From the NCBI GenBank assembly GCA_047630355.1, contig JBLHXN010000028.1, forward strand, positions 1-32,258: a stretch of DNA of 32,258 nt, read 5' to 3'. A model generated the notes under the pieces. That model had not been told where the DNA came from. It made no database searches and worked only from the letters and a program-made list of their open reading frames with translations. The position numbers and the translations under genes were made by a program. Position 1 is the first letter of the stretch, and every line of letters begins with the position of its first letter. Below are positions 1 to 7,964 of this stretch, piece by piece. Source of the DNA: JANQUM01 sp047630355 (GTDB lineage Bacteria; Bacteroidota; Bacteroidia; Cytophagales; Spirosomataceae).

Positions 1-293
1 ACGCTATTGGTTCTGATAATTTCAAATTGCTGTACGATATTTATCACATGCAAATTATGGAAGGTGATGTGATTGCCACCATTCGTAAAAATCAAAAATA
101 CTACGCTCATTATCACACTGGAGGAGTACCCGGCCGAAATGAAATTGACGAAACTCAAGAGCTTTATTACCCCGCTATTATGCAGGCAATAGTTGACACG
201 GGTTATAAAGGTTATGTGGGTCAGGAGTTCGTGCCGAAACGTGCGGATAAATTAGCTTCTTTACGTCAAGGTGTTAATATATGCGATATTTGA
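1..293 (+). CDS. Hydroxypyruvate isomerase-like TIM-barrel protein (3' end only)
   Basis: This is the last ~97 codons of a gene that begins before the window; the frame is open from base 3 and stops at 291-293. The peptide carries the C-terminal signature of the hydroxypyruvate isomerase / sugar-phosphate isomerase-epimerase family: LLYDIYHMQIMEGD, then HTGGVPGRNEIDETQEL, then GYVGQEF, in which the Glu is the metal-binding/catalytic residue of the barrel. The family interconverts hydroxypyruvate and tartronate semialdehyde or related ketose/aldose pairs in the cytoplasm. The gene ends in KLASLRQGVNICDI, the expected C-terminus, so the 3' end looks intact. The exact substrate cannot be decided from this fragment. 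An earlier in-frame Met is internal, not a start. Confidence 0.8.
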   Translation, partial: AIGSDNFKLLYDIYHMQIMEGDVIATIRKNQKYYAHYHTGGVPGRNEIDETQELYYPAIMQAIVDTGYKGYVGQEFVPKRADKLASLRQGVNICDI

Positions 294-457
294 TAACGAT
301 TAGGTAATGTTGTGACTTATAGTGCTAAATCTTTTATTTGTAGTGAGTTATGATTGTTTCTGTTGAGGAATAATAGAAACACAACGCAATTTATTTGCTT
401 TTGTTAAATCTATATTAATTATTTGTAAACATTTTAAATCGTTTACAAGCATACATT

Positions 458-724
458 ATGGGTTCTAAGGCAAAGAAACTAGTTAAAGAAATAAAGAAGG
501 CACTCAAAAAGGTTATTTCTAAAAAGAAGAGAAAAGAAAACGCTGAATTAATAAAAAAGACTGCTCGTAAACTGGCGAAGAAGCTTTTAAAAAAGAAAAA
601 TTTATCAAAAAGTACAAAAGAACCTGTCGTGCGTGAATTACATCCCGTAGTTTGGAGTGCAGACATTGATATTTTGGAAAACGAAAATTCTGGTACAGTC
701 GAAACTTCCGAGGCAGCAAAGTAG
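458..724 (+). CDS. Small lysine-rich protein, unknown function
   Basis: An 88-residue protein whose first ~55 residues are strongly basic (about 23 lysines in the whole protein, in KK/KKK clusters predicted to form an amphipathic helix). The last ~25 residues are acidic and serine/threonine-rich. A basic helix of this kind suggests binding to nucleic acid or membrane, but no family is recognised. It has an ATG start, and its stop lies 37 bases before the next gene on the same strand, so co-transcription is possible. A 107-codon ORF on the opposite strand over the same bases is Phe/Ser-rich, as expected from the complement of AAA codons, and is considered a shadow. The low-complexity composition limits confidence that this is a real gene. 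Confidence 0.5.
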   Translation: MGSKAKKLVKEIKKALKKVISKKKRKENAELIKKTARKLAKKLLKKKNLSKSTKEPVVRELHPVVWSADIDILENENSGTVETSEAAK

Positions 725-761
725 AATTTACTTAACAATTTAAATAGAAAACTTACTTTAC

Positions 762-2462
762 ATGAAGGAATATCATTTTGTGAAAGTAGGTTTTCTTTTA
801 ATTCTCTATTTTGTGCCTCAATTTTCTTTCGGTCAACAACCGTACGAACTGCTCGTTACCGAAATAATGGCCGATCCTACTCCTTCAAAAGGATTGCCCG
901 AAAAAGAATACCTTGAGCTTTATAATGCCTCAAACCGTACGCTTCAACTAAGCGATTATACACTGCACTATAATACATTTCAAACTGACATTCCCAATAA
1001 ATTAATCTCACCGAGCGAGTACGTCATATTAGTTCGGAAAGGTAACGAAGGGGGTTTTGAAGAATTTGGAAACGTAGTCAGTTTGCCCAAATTATCGTTG
1101 ATAAATGGCGGCACAGCCATCAGGCTTTCAAAAGGAAACAGAACGGTTTTTGAAATTACTTATAAGTCCGATTGGTACGCCGAAGATAAAGATCAAGGTT
1201 ATTCGCTCGAAATGATTGACTTGAATTATCCGTGCGTTGGTCAAAAAAATTGGACATCTTCTGAAAGTTCAGAGGGCGGCACTCCGGGAAAGTCTAATGC
1301 CGCTGCACGTACCAATCCCGATAATATTCCTCCTGAATTACTCTTCTTTGATGCTGAAACGGCAGGAGAATTATCATTCAACTTTAACGAGCGATTAGAC
1401 ACAAACGTTGTAAAGCTACGGAGTAATTATACGTTGCCGGAGCGAAACATAATAGAAGCAGTGGTGATTAGTGCCGACGAAAATTCTTTCACACTAATGA
1501 TGTCAAATCCACTCATTGAAAATGAGTTAATCGATATTGCGATGAGGGATGTGACAGATTGCTCAGGAAACGTGGCCGATGACATAAATCTGACGCTTGG
1601 TAATTTACCACCTACTGATTCTGGTTCAGTGGTTTTGAGTGAAATCTTGTTCAACCCCAAATTGGGCGGTGGTGATTATATCGAACTTTACAACCGATCA
1701 GAAAACCCAGTTTCGTTGAAAAGATGGTCGTTTGCGAACTTAAATGCCGACGGAGAAATGGATGATTTGGAAAGAATCACCGACTTCAACCTGTTGCTCA
1801 AACCAAAATCATATTTAGTGTTTACGGAAAATGAAGCGTTCTTACGGGATTTCTACATTGATTACCGGAAAGAAAATGTTGTAGTAGTACCAAAGTTACC
1901 GTCCATGCGAGATACAGACGGCACGATTTTTCTGTTGAATAGCGAAAGTGAAATTTTTGACCGTTTTGATTATGACGAAGTTTTTCATCACCCAATCATT
2001 GACGATAAAGACGGTATTTCGCTTGAGAAGAAAGACTTAGATATTAATAGTAATGTGTCTGTAAACTGGCAATCGGCGGCGGCGGAAGTTCAATCCGGAA
2101 CTCCGGGCTACAAGAATTCACAAGGAAATCAGACAGAAGCTGATAATGAGCGGGTTTGGGTAGAACCGTTGGTCTTTACTCCAAACGGTGACGGACTTGA
2201 CGACGAGACTTTCTTGAACTTTACTTTCGTGAAATCAGGAAACATATTGAACGCCCGAGTTTTTACAGTTTCGGGAGTTTCTGTAAAATTACTCGCTGAA
2301 AATAAACTTTTGGGGACTTCGGGAAAACTTATGTGGAACGGAACGGACAGTAGTGGAAATGAATTGCCAGTTGGGTATTATTTAGTCGTTGCTGATATTT
2401 TTAACCCCGACGGAACAACAGAGCGACACAAAAAGAAAGTAGTTTTAGGACGATTAAACTAA
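762..2462 (+). CDS. Secreted lamin-tail-domain protein with FlgD/CHU-type C-terminal domain
   Basis: A 566-residue exported protein. Residues 1-25 form a signal peptide ending SFG-QQ. Two lamin tail domains follow, at about 28-150 (LVTEIMADPTPSKG, then EYLELYNAS) and 288-440 (VVLSEILFNPK, then DYIELYNRS). Between them is an Ig-like segment (PPELLFFDAETAGELSFNF). The last ~95 residues form a FlgD-like/gliding-associated C-terminal domain (VFTPNGDGLDDETFLNFTF, then LMWNGTDSSGNELPVGYY). In Bacteroidota this architecture is typical of cell-surface or secreted proteins exported through T9SS, often close to carbohydrate- or DNA-handling enzymes; its exact ligand is unknown. The stop lies 18 bases before the next lipoprotein gene, so the two are probably one transcript. 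Confidence 0.85.
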   Translation: MKEYHFVKVGFLLILYFVPQFSFGQQPYELLVTEIMADPTPSKGLPEKEYLELYNASNRTLQLSDYTLHYNTFQTDIPNKLISPSEYVILVRKGNEGGFEEFGNVVSLPKLSLINGGTAIRLSKGNRTVFEITYKSDWYAEDKDQGYSLEMIDLNYPCVGQKNWTSSESSEGGTPGKSNAAARTNPDNIPPELLFFDAETAGELSFNFNERLDTNVVKLRSNYTLPERNIIEAVVISADENSFTLMMSNPLIENELIDIAMRDVTDCSGNVADDINLTLGNLPPTDSGSVVLSEILFNPKLGGGDYIELYNRSENPVSLKRWSFANLNADGEMDDLERITDFNLLLKPKSYLVFTENEAFLRDFYIDYRKENVVVVPKLPSMRDTDGTIFLLNSESEIFDRFDYDEVFHHPIIDDKDGISLEKKDLDINSNVSVNWQSAAAEVQSGTPGYKNSQGNQTEADNERVWVEPLVFTPNGDGLDDETFLNFTFVKSGNILNARVFTVSGVSVKLLAENKLLGTSGKLMWNGTDSSGNELPVGYYLVVADIFNPDGTTERHKKKVVLGRLN

Positions 2463-2480
2463 GTTACCTGTTAGTAATAA

Positions 2481-2960
2481 ATGAAAAAGACTATCTTCAT
2501 TATTTCTGTTATTTCGCTGATGTACGGTTGTGAAAAAGCCGAAACGCCCGCCATTCCTATCAAGCTTGACTACCTCGCTTCGAACGTATCTAAAGACTGG
2601 TTCGTGCAAAACGTAGCGATTATCACCACGGTGAACGGTGCGGACAAGCAACTAAACCTTTTACTGGATTGCGAAGGCGACGATAAGTGGACTTTTACCC
2701 GTGAGGGTAAATTAATCGTGAACGACGATATATCCAAATGTCAGGGCAAAATGGCTGAACGTTTGAATACATTTTGGACCGCAGACGATACTTACGCAAA
2801 CATTACGTTTGCTAATTGGCGTTTAAAAAATGTCGAGAACCTTTTTCAGGTTCAATTCGCGATTTCTAATCTGTCAGATTCCACTATGACACTCTCTGGA
2901 GGTGCAATAATACCAAATACAAAGTCAGTGGTTATTAACTATCGGACTCGTAAATTATAG
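2481..2960 (+). CDS. Lipoprotein, lipocalin-like, unknown function
   Basis: A 159-residue protein with a lipoprotein signal: positively charged MKK, a hydrophobic stretch and lipobox LMYGC with the lipidated Cys at residue 17. The mature part contains LNLLLDCEGDDKWTFTREGK and ends in a beta-rich segment (MTLSGGAIIPNTKSVVINY). This resembles the small lipocalin-like lipoproteins common in Bacteroidota, where a single beta barrel sits under a lipid anchor. No catalytic residues are evident. It lies 18 bases downstream of the lamin-tail gene on the same strand, so it may accompany that protein at the cell surface. The 3' end is convergent with the next gene, with only 6 bases between stop codons. 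Function is unknown; the lipoprotein call is firm and the lipocalin likeness is inference. Confidence 0.75.
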   Translation: MKKTIFIISVISLMYGCEKAETPAIPIKLDYLASNVSKDWFVQNVAIITTVNGADKQLNLLLDCEGDDKWTFTREGKLIVNDDISKCQGKMAERLNTFWTADDTYANITFANWRLKNVENLFQVQFAISNLSDSTMTLSGGAIIPNTKSVVINYRTRKL

Positions 2961-2966
2961 GTGATT

Positions 2967-3566
2967 TCAAGCCAACCCTAAGCAGTTCAAAAGTTCTTCC
3001 TGAACATGCCGGCCTCTATCTTTATTGTACCATTTTTGAGACATTTCGGCTATTGCCGGAAAAAGAGTCTCTAACGTTTTAAGTTTGTCAATTTCTTCCT
3101 GCAATGCTACCGGACGCGGTCCCCACGTGAAAAATACTTTGTCGAACTTTGCATCAAAAGCAATTAGCTTTGGTATAGACCGACCGCCGTTTGTCAGGTA
3201 CGCATCCATAATATCAAGGTTATTATCACGAAGCAGAATACGGAGTGTGATTAATGGCTGAAACATCGCCATTTCATGAATTATTGGTAAACTATGCGGT
3301 ACGTCTCCACACCAAGATTCTGCTAAAACTACCCAATTTTGTGGTTTCTTTATATTACCTAAAATATTCTTGATTTCGTCCGTCAGTTCGATTTTCTTCT
3401 CGACTCTCGCGGTTCTCGAAAGGTTCAGTTTCGTGTAATGTAAATAGAGTTCGGTGTTTACTTCGGGTAGTTCTCCGGTTGTCTTATTGATTGTAAATCG
3501 CTCCTGAGAGTATTGTTGATATTCATCGTAAGTAAACGATTTTTCTAAATGCTTTGACGTAATCAT
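2967..3566 (-). CDS. Thioredoxin-fold family protein with single-cysteine WCGD site
   Basis: A 199-residue cytoplasmic protein of the bacillus/Bacteroidota 'thioredoxin family protein' type. The core strand and active-site region reads NWVVLAESWCGDVPHSLP, with W85-C86-G87-D88. The cis-proline region GRSIPKLIAF follows after a segment DNNLDIMDAYLTNGG. Classical thioredoxin has WCGPC; here the second cysteine is replaced (C-G-D-V), so a two-cysteine disulfide exchange at this site is not possible. The N-terminal 65 residues form a helical extension. No signal peptide is seen. It lies 13 bases downstream of the DUF4230 gene on the same strand, so the two probably share a transcript. The physiological reaction is unknown; a monothiol or non-redox role is inferred from the missing cysteine. 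Confidence 0.8.
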   Translation of the reverse strand: MITSKHLEKSFTYDEYQQYSQERFTINKTTGELPEVNTELYLHYTKLNLSRTARVEKKIELTDEIKNILGNIKKPQNWVVLAESWCGDVPHSLPIIHEMAMFQPLITLRILLRDNNLDIMDAYLTNGGRSIPKLIAFDAKFDKVFFTWGPRPVALQEEIDKLKTLETLFPAIAEMSQKWYNKDRGRHVQEELLNCLGLA

Positions 3567-3579
3567 AATTTTATACTGC

Positions 3580-4284
3580 TTAGACGAAACCTCTTTGAGT
3601 TGGTTCAGGCGTAGTTCTACTTTTTGTTTCTAATTTCTCAATCTTGTCAAATTCTATGAACGAACGACTTTTTGCGGTCTTTTCAATGAGTTTGGTAGGT
3701 ACTTTAATATCAATTTCCCAATTCATTGCTGATGCTAACTGCGTCATCATCACGTTCATTTGTTTGTGAGCAATGGCAGGTAAATCACTTTCTTTGGCTT
3801 TAACTTGCATCATTTTTTTGGCTTCGGTCAGAATTTCGGTGTAATCTTCGTTGTTGAATTTGTGAAGCCAACCTTGGTTTATATCGTAAAACTTGTAATC
3901 GGTATCAATCGAAAGTATTTCTGCATCAGGGAATTTATCGATAATTAGTTTTCGGGAATATTCATCACGGTGCGATTCCATTTTGGCAAAGTCAAAACCA
4001 ATAGACACCTTCGCCTTAGCAATTACCAACGCCTTTTTATTTGATTGAAATAAACCCAGACCAAGTAAATCTTTACTGCTGTTGTGGTCGTAAATCTCGG
4101 TGAAATACCCTTCGGTCATAATCACTTTAAATACTTTCTCAATTTTATCGAGGAGTATATTTGACTCGACTTTCAGTTCATTAGAGCGATTATCTTTGAG
4201 TTTACGGGCGTACGTCCAATTAAATATCTGCCAGGCGGCGATACCCCCCAAGCCCAAAGCAAGAATAAACACAAGGAATTCCAT
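3580..4284 (-). CDS. DUF4230 membrane-anchored protein
   Basis: A 234-residue protein starting with one transmembrane segment (about residues 1-20, MEFLVFILALGLGGIAAWQI). The soluble region has the DUF4230 pattern: KVFKVIMTEGYFTEIYDH near residues 51-68, KKALVIAKAKVSIGFDF around 84-100, and the FPDAEILSIDTDYKFYDI strand region. The domain is widespread in Bacteroidota and Firmicutes and has no established biochemical role. The last ~30 residues are charged and poorly conserved. It is divergent from miaA (59 bases between starts) and followed 13 bases later by the thioredoxin-fold gene, with which it likely forms a two-gene unit. Confidence 0.75.
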   Translation of the reverse strand: MEFLVFILALGLGGIAAWQIFNWTYARKLKDNRSNELKVESNILLDKIEKVFKVIMTEGYFTEIYDHNSSKDLLGLGLFQSNKKALVIAKAKVSIGFDFAKMESHRDEYSRKLIIDKFPDAEILSIDTDYKFYDINQGWLHKFNNEDYTEILTEAKKMMQVKAKESDLPAIAHKQMNVMMTQLASAMNWEIDIKVPTKLIEKTAKSRSFIEFDKIEKLETKSRTTPEPTQRGFV

Positions 4285-4342
4285 ACGTGTGGTTTTTACT
4301 GTTTATTATCTGACTAAATTTGTTTCCTAAAGTAGCAAAATT

Positions 4343-5242
4343 ATGAACAAACGGCAATTAGTAGTGATAGTTGGCCCTACTGCGGTAGGAAAGACAAGCG
4401 TTGCTGTCCAGTTAGCAAAACACTTTGCTTGCGAAATAGTTTCTTGTGATTCCCGACAATTTTATAAAGAACTGGCAATTGGAACCGCCAAACCAACACC
4501 CGACGAAATGCAAGGCGTGCCGCATCATTTTGTTAATTCACATGCTATCACACAAAATTATAGTGCCGGAGATTTTGAACGGGATGCATTGGTTTTATTT
4601 GAGCAGCTTTTTGCCACGAATGAACGAATCATTATGACGGGCGGCTCTGGACTTTTCGTGAAAGCGATTACGCATGGTTTAGATAATTTGCCCGAAGTTA
4701 ATCAGGAAATCAGAAGTGATTTGATGAACCGCATTGAAACCGAAGGCTTTAATTCGTTGGTGGAAGAGTTGAAATTACGCGATCCGAAATACGCCGCGAA
4801 AGTAGATTTATCAAACACGCAAAGAGTAGTCAGAGCTTTAGAAGTTTGCATTCAAACCGGAAAACCATTCTCCGAATTTCATATAAACTCATCTGTAAAA
4901 CGTGATTTTGAAATAGTTAAAATCGGATTGGATTTACCACGCGAAAAACTTTACGAGCGAATAAATTTACGAACTGAAAGTATGCTTGCCGCTGGCTTGG
5001 TGGAGGAGGTAAAATCTGTCGCGGCTTTCCGGTCGCATAACGCGTTAAATACCGTTGGGTACAAAGAAGTTTTCGAGTTTCTGGACGAAAAAACGGATTT
5101 CGAAACGATGAAAGAACTCATAAAACGTAATACGAGAAGGTACGCTAAACGCCAACTTACGTGGTTTCGAAATCAAGATTCTTTCGAGTGGTTTTCTTCA
5201 AATGATGTCAACGAAATGATAAAGTTCGTTGAAAATCAGTAA
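4343..5242 (+). CDS. miaA: tRNA dimethylallyltransferase
   Basis: A 299-residue enzyme that transfers a dimethylallyl group to N6 of adenosine 37 in tRNAs reading codons that start with U. The N-terminus has the P-loop GPTAVGKTS (Lys at residue 17). It is followed by the DSRQFYKELAIGTAKPT tRNA/substrate motif, MTGGSGLFVKAITHGLDNLP, and the C-terminal helix with NTVGYKEVFEFLDE and KRNTRRYAKRQLTWFRNQ, all diagnostic of MiaA. The length is typical. The ATG start is immediately before the first beta strand. Its 3' end overlaps the convergent tatD gene by 7 bases. The upstream neighbour is divergent, so it has its own promoter in the 58-base spacer. Confidence 0.97.
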   Translation: MNKRQLVVIVGPTAVGKTSVAVQLAKHFACEIVSCDSRQFYKELAIGTAKPTPDEMQGVPHHFVNSHAITQNYSAGDFERDALVLFEQLFATNERIIMTGGSGLFVKAITHGLDNLPEVNQEIRSDLMNRIETEGFNSLVEELKLRDPKYAAKVDLSNTQRVVRALEVCIQTGKPFSEFHINSSVKRDFEIVKIGLDLPREKLYERINLRTESMLAAGLVEEVKSVAAFRSHNALNTVGYKEVFEFLDEKTDFETMKELIKRNTRRYAKRQLTWFRNQDSFEWFSSNDVNEMIKFVENQ

Positions 5243-6018
5243 GTTTCGATGAGATTTTTTGCGTTGAGTGTTGTCCGGCTTATTACTTCTTTTTTTTCTG
5301 TGGCGGTTAACAAACTGATTCGGTCAGCAACTAAATCAAGATATGAAACTTCGTTCCGTTTGCCACGATTTGGTACGGGTGCTAAATAAGGTGAATCAGT
5401 TTCTAAAACTATATTATCAAGCGAAACGTACGGTAAGACTTTATCCATTCCGCCGTTTTTAAACGTAGAAACTCCGCCAATTCCAAGCAGGAAGTTAAAG
5501 GAAAGTACTCGTTGAGCTTCCTCAAGGTTTCCCGAAAAGCAATGAAATATTCCCCGTAAATCGTTCCAGCCGAATTCTTCAATTAATTCACAGCATCGAA
5601 TAATGGCATTTTTTTCGTTTCCTTTACTGTTTCGGGAATGAATACAAATCGGTAAATTATGTTTTTTGGCGAGTTCTAATTGAGCGGTAAATGCGGCTTC
5701 TTGTTGTTCCACAAATGTCAAGTCCCAGTAAAAATCAAGACCAATTTCGCCAATCATTATAAACGGGCGTTTACTCAACCAATCTTCAACGAGTTGTAGT
5801 TGTTTCGTCATGTTTTCGTTCACGTAACACGGGTGAAGTCCCATCATGGGTTTACAAATTGAATATTCCTTTTCAGCTCGCAGCATGATTTCAATAGTTG
5901 ACTCATCACAGTTGGGCATCCAAATTTCTTCTACGCCAATATCAATTGCCCGTTGAATCATTTCGGAGCGATCTTCGTCAAATTGTGCGTCGTAAACGTG
6001 GGCGTGGGTTTCTATCAT
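5236..6018 (-). CDS. tatD: TatD family metal-dependent hydrolase / DNase
   Basis: A 260-residue TIM-barrel metallohydrolase. The metal ligands of the family are all present: H5 and H7 in ETHAHVYD, E91 in GEIGLDFYWD, H127 in CIHSRNS, H159 in FHCFSG, and D208 in LETDSPYLAP. TatD proteins have 3'-5' exonuclease activity on DNA/RNA in several bacteria. The start ATG overlaps the folA stop as ATGA, so translation is probably coupled, and both read off the same transcript. The 3' end overlaps miaA by 7 bases. The symbol is used at family level; bacterial paralogues (YcfH, YjjV) cannot be separated from sequence alone. Confidence 0.92.
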   Translation of the reverse strand: MIETHAHVYDAQFDEDRSEMIQRAIDIGVEEIWMPNCDESTIEIMLRAEKEYSICKPMMGLHPCYVNENMTKQLQLVEDWLSKRPFIMIGEIGLDFYWDLTFVEQQEAAFTAQLELAKKHNLPICIHSRNSKGNEKNAIIRCCELIEEFGWNDLRGIFHCFSGNLEEAQRVLSFNFLLGIGGVSTFKNGGMDKVLPYVSLDNIVLETDSPYLAPVPNRGKRNEVSYLDLVADRISLLTATEKKEVISRTTLNAKNLIETY

Positions 6019-6512
6019 TGTCTGACATACGTGCTTATTGTGAGCGGGTAGGGCGTTCCTTCGCCTACTTCAAAAGTTTTGGTGTCGGTTTCAATAAAAT
6101 CCTCAGTTGAAAATTCAGGAAAGTACGTATCGGCTTCAAACTCCGCATGAACGTGCGTCAAAACCATTTTATCGGCTATATTTATTGATTGCTCAAATAT
6201 TTGCTGTCCGCCAAGAATGAATACTTCGTCTTGGTCCGTACATTTTTTCAAGGCTTCTTCGATACTGTGTACTATTTCAAAGTTGTCTTCAACTTCGTAG
6301 GCTTTTTGTGTAGTAACCACGTAATTTCCCGCTTTGGAAGAAATTCGATGAGGATCGTCGTAACTTTTTCGACCCATTATCATCTTTTTACCTTCGGTAA
6401 CTTTAAATAAATTTTCCCAATCTGCGGGAATTGGTTCCGGCCACGGCAGTTTCCGCTCGAATCCGATGGCTCTGTTATTGTCAAAAGCGGCAATTAACGA
6501 TATAATTGGCAT
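6015..6512 (-). CDS. folA: Dihydrofolate reductase
   Basis: A 165-residue enzyme that reduces dihydrofolate to tetrahydrofolate with NADPH. Family landmarks are in order: ISLIAAFDNNRAIGFERKLPW at the N-terminus, acidic catalytic residue D31 (position equivalent to E. coli D27), KKMIMGRKSYDD for cofactor binding, the strand NYVVTTQ, VFILGGQQIFEQ, and LTHVHAEFEADTYFPEF near the C-terminus. The loop after LPW (PEPIPADWENL) is longer and prolines replace the usual HLPEDL, a divergent version of the Met20-loop side. It lies directly upstream of tatD with a 4-base overlap. No thyA is seen in the window, which is unusual only in that the two genes are often neighbours. Confidence 0.93.
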   Translation of the reverse strand: MPIISLIAAFDNNRAIGFERKLPWPEPIPADWENLFKVTEGKKMIMGRKSYDDPHRISSKAGNYVVTTQKAYEVEDNFEIVHSIEEALKKCTDQDEVFILGGQQIFEQSINIADKMVLTHVHAEFEADTYFPEFSTEDFIETDTKTFEVGEGTPYPLTISTYVRQ

Positions 6513-6766
6513 GTGTTGTTTGTTAGAGGTTGTACAACTTATCCATAATAACCTAAATTTTATAAATCAGTTCAAAAATGCTTCGGCCATTTCTGATAAA
6601 CGTTACATAAAACATTGTAATAAGTATCCGTACATTTGGGTTAGATGTTCAAAATTTCGCTTTTAAGGATTATCAAATACATAATAAGTAGTCAAAATGT
6701 CCTTGAAGTCTACGGAATTTTCAACGCAACTCTATCCTCTAAAACATTCTATAACAAAACCTAAGT

Positions 6767-7912
6767 ATGAAAAATGTATTGTATTCTGTTTGCATAGCAC
6801 TTATAGTCAGTTTATTGTCTTGTGCAAAGAGCGGGAAAAAGGCTTTGGAGAAAGGCGATTATTACACCGCTACTTTACAGGCAATTGATAAACTAAACCG
6901 AGACGCAGATAATAGCAAATCGGCTAATGTTCTTGCTCAGGCGTATAAATTTGCATTAACTGATTTGGATAGAAAAGTCAACGCTGACAAACAAACCGCC
7001 CAGCCATTTAAATGGGAGCGTGTGGTAGATGATTATCGTAAGCTGAATACCATGTACAGCAAGATTGTGGATTGTACAGCTTGCAGTAAAATAACAAACC
7101 CAAAAGCTTTTTTTGACGAAGAAGATGAAGCCATTGATTTTGCTGCAAAAGAACGTTACGGTTACGCTTTAGTGCAGTTGGATAAACAGACGCTCGAAGC
7201 GGGACGACGTTCTTACGAAAGTTTCGAGGTTTTGAGGGGCTACGCACCTGACTACAAGGATTCCGGTCAAAAAATGGAAGAAGCTTTAAATATGGGTTCG
7301 GTTCATGTAGTGATTGAGCAACCACGTCTTAACGCCCGGTTATACGATTACAGCTACGAATATTTCCAAAATCAGGTCGAAGATTACCTGACTTCAAATC
7401 GGCAATTCAATAAGTTTGTTCGTTTTTATCAACCTTCAGAGGCGGAAGATATCCAGCTAAAGCCAGATCATTTGGTACGGTTGGAATTTATTGATTTTGT
7501 GGTTGGTCAAACCCGCGTAGACTCCAAAGAAAAGCAAGTGACGAGCGAAGACAGCGTAAAAACGGGGACAATAAAAATTGAAGGGGAAAACGTTGATGTT
7601 TACGGAAGAGTAAATGCCCGAGTCATTGAAAACCGGAAGCAGGTTCATTCGCACGGCGTTATGTTAATGCAGGTGGTTGATTATAGTTCAAACAGAGTTT
7701 TGCTCACGCGTGAATTGCCCGGGGAGTTTGATTGGTTTACTGAATGGTTGACTTATAACGGCGACGAACGGGCACTTACAAAAGAACAAATTCGGCAGGC
7801 ACGAAATCAGGAGCAGCTGCCTCCACCGCCCCAACAGCTGTTTATTGAATTCTGTAAACCTATTTATAATCAGTTTACAAATGAGATAAGTCGTTTTTAC
7901 CGTAAATATTGA
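6767..7912 (+). CDS. Lipoprotein with N-terminal tetratricopeptide-like region, unknown function
   Basis: A 381-residue lipoprotein: MKN charged start, hydrophobic core, lipobox LLSC with Cys at residue 19. The first ~180 residues are helical with TPR-like spacing (KKALEKGDYYTATLQAIDKL, then SANVLAQAYKFAL). The C-terminal half is beta-rich with LVRLEFIDFVVGQTRVDSKEK, VDVYGRVNARVIENRKQ and VLLTRELPGEFDWFTEWLTYNGDERAL. I do not recognise a named family, though similar lipoproteins occur in Cytophagales genomes. Upstream are 254 bases from the divergent folA start, containing no clear gene. Downstream, trkH starts 52 bases after the stop, but a promoter-like element lies between them, so co-transcription is uncertain. 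Confidence 0.75.
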   Translation: MKNVLYSVCIALIVSLLSCAKSGKKALEKGDYYTATLQAIDKLNRDADNSKSANVLAQAYKFALTDLDRKVNADKQTAQPFKWERVVDDYRKLNTMYSKIVDCTACSKITNPKAFFDEEDEAIDFAAKERYGYALVQLDKQTLEAGRRSYESFEVLRGYAPDYKDSGQKMEEALNMGSVHVVIEQPRLNARLYDYSYEYFQNQVEDYLTSNRQFNKFVRFYQPSEAEDIQLKPDHLVRLEFIDFVVGQTRVDSKEKQVTSEDSVKTGTIKIEGENVDVYGRVNARVIENRKQVHSHGVMLMQVVDYSSNRVLLTRELPGEFDWFTEWLTYNGDERALTKEQIRQARNQEQLPPPPQQLFIEFCKPIYNQFTNEISRFYRKY

Positions 7913-7913
7913 G

Positions 7914-7945
7914 TTGTAAATTAAGGTAAAGAAGCATTACATTTG
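7914..7945 (+). promoter_or_regulatory. Candidate Bacteroidota-type promoter for trkH
   Basis: The sequence TACATTTG at 7938-7945 fits the -7 consensus TAnnTTTG of Bacteroidota, and TTG at 7914-7916 lies 21 bases upstream as a -33 element. Transcription would start near 7950, giving a leader of about 15 bases before the trkH ATG at 7965. This is a motif match only; no experimental start is known. Confidence 0.4.
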
Positions 7946-7964
7946 TGCAATTTTTATATTGCTT

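Noticed and set aside
415..738. Reverse-strand 107-codon ORF over the lysine-rich gene
   Set aside because: Its Phe/Ser-rich composition is the complement of poly-Lys codons; the forward ORF explains the bases better.
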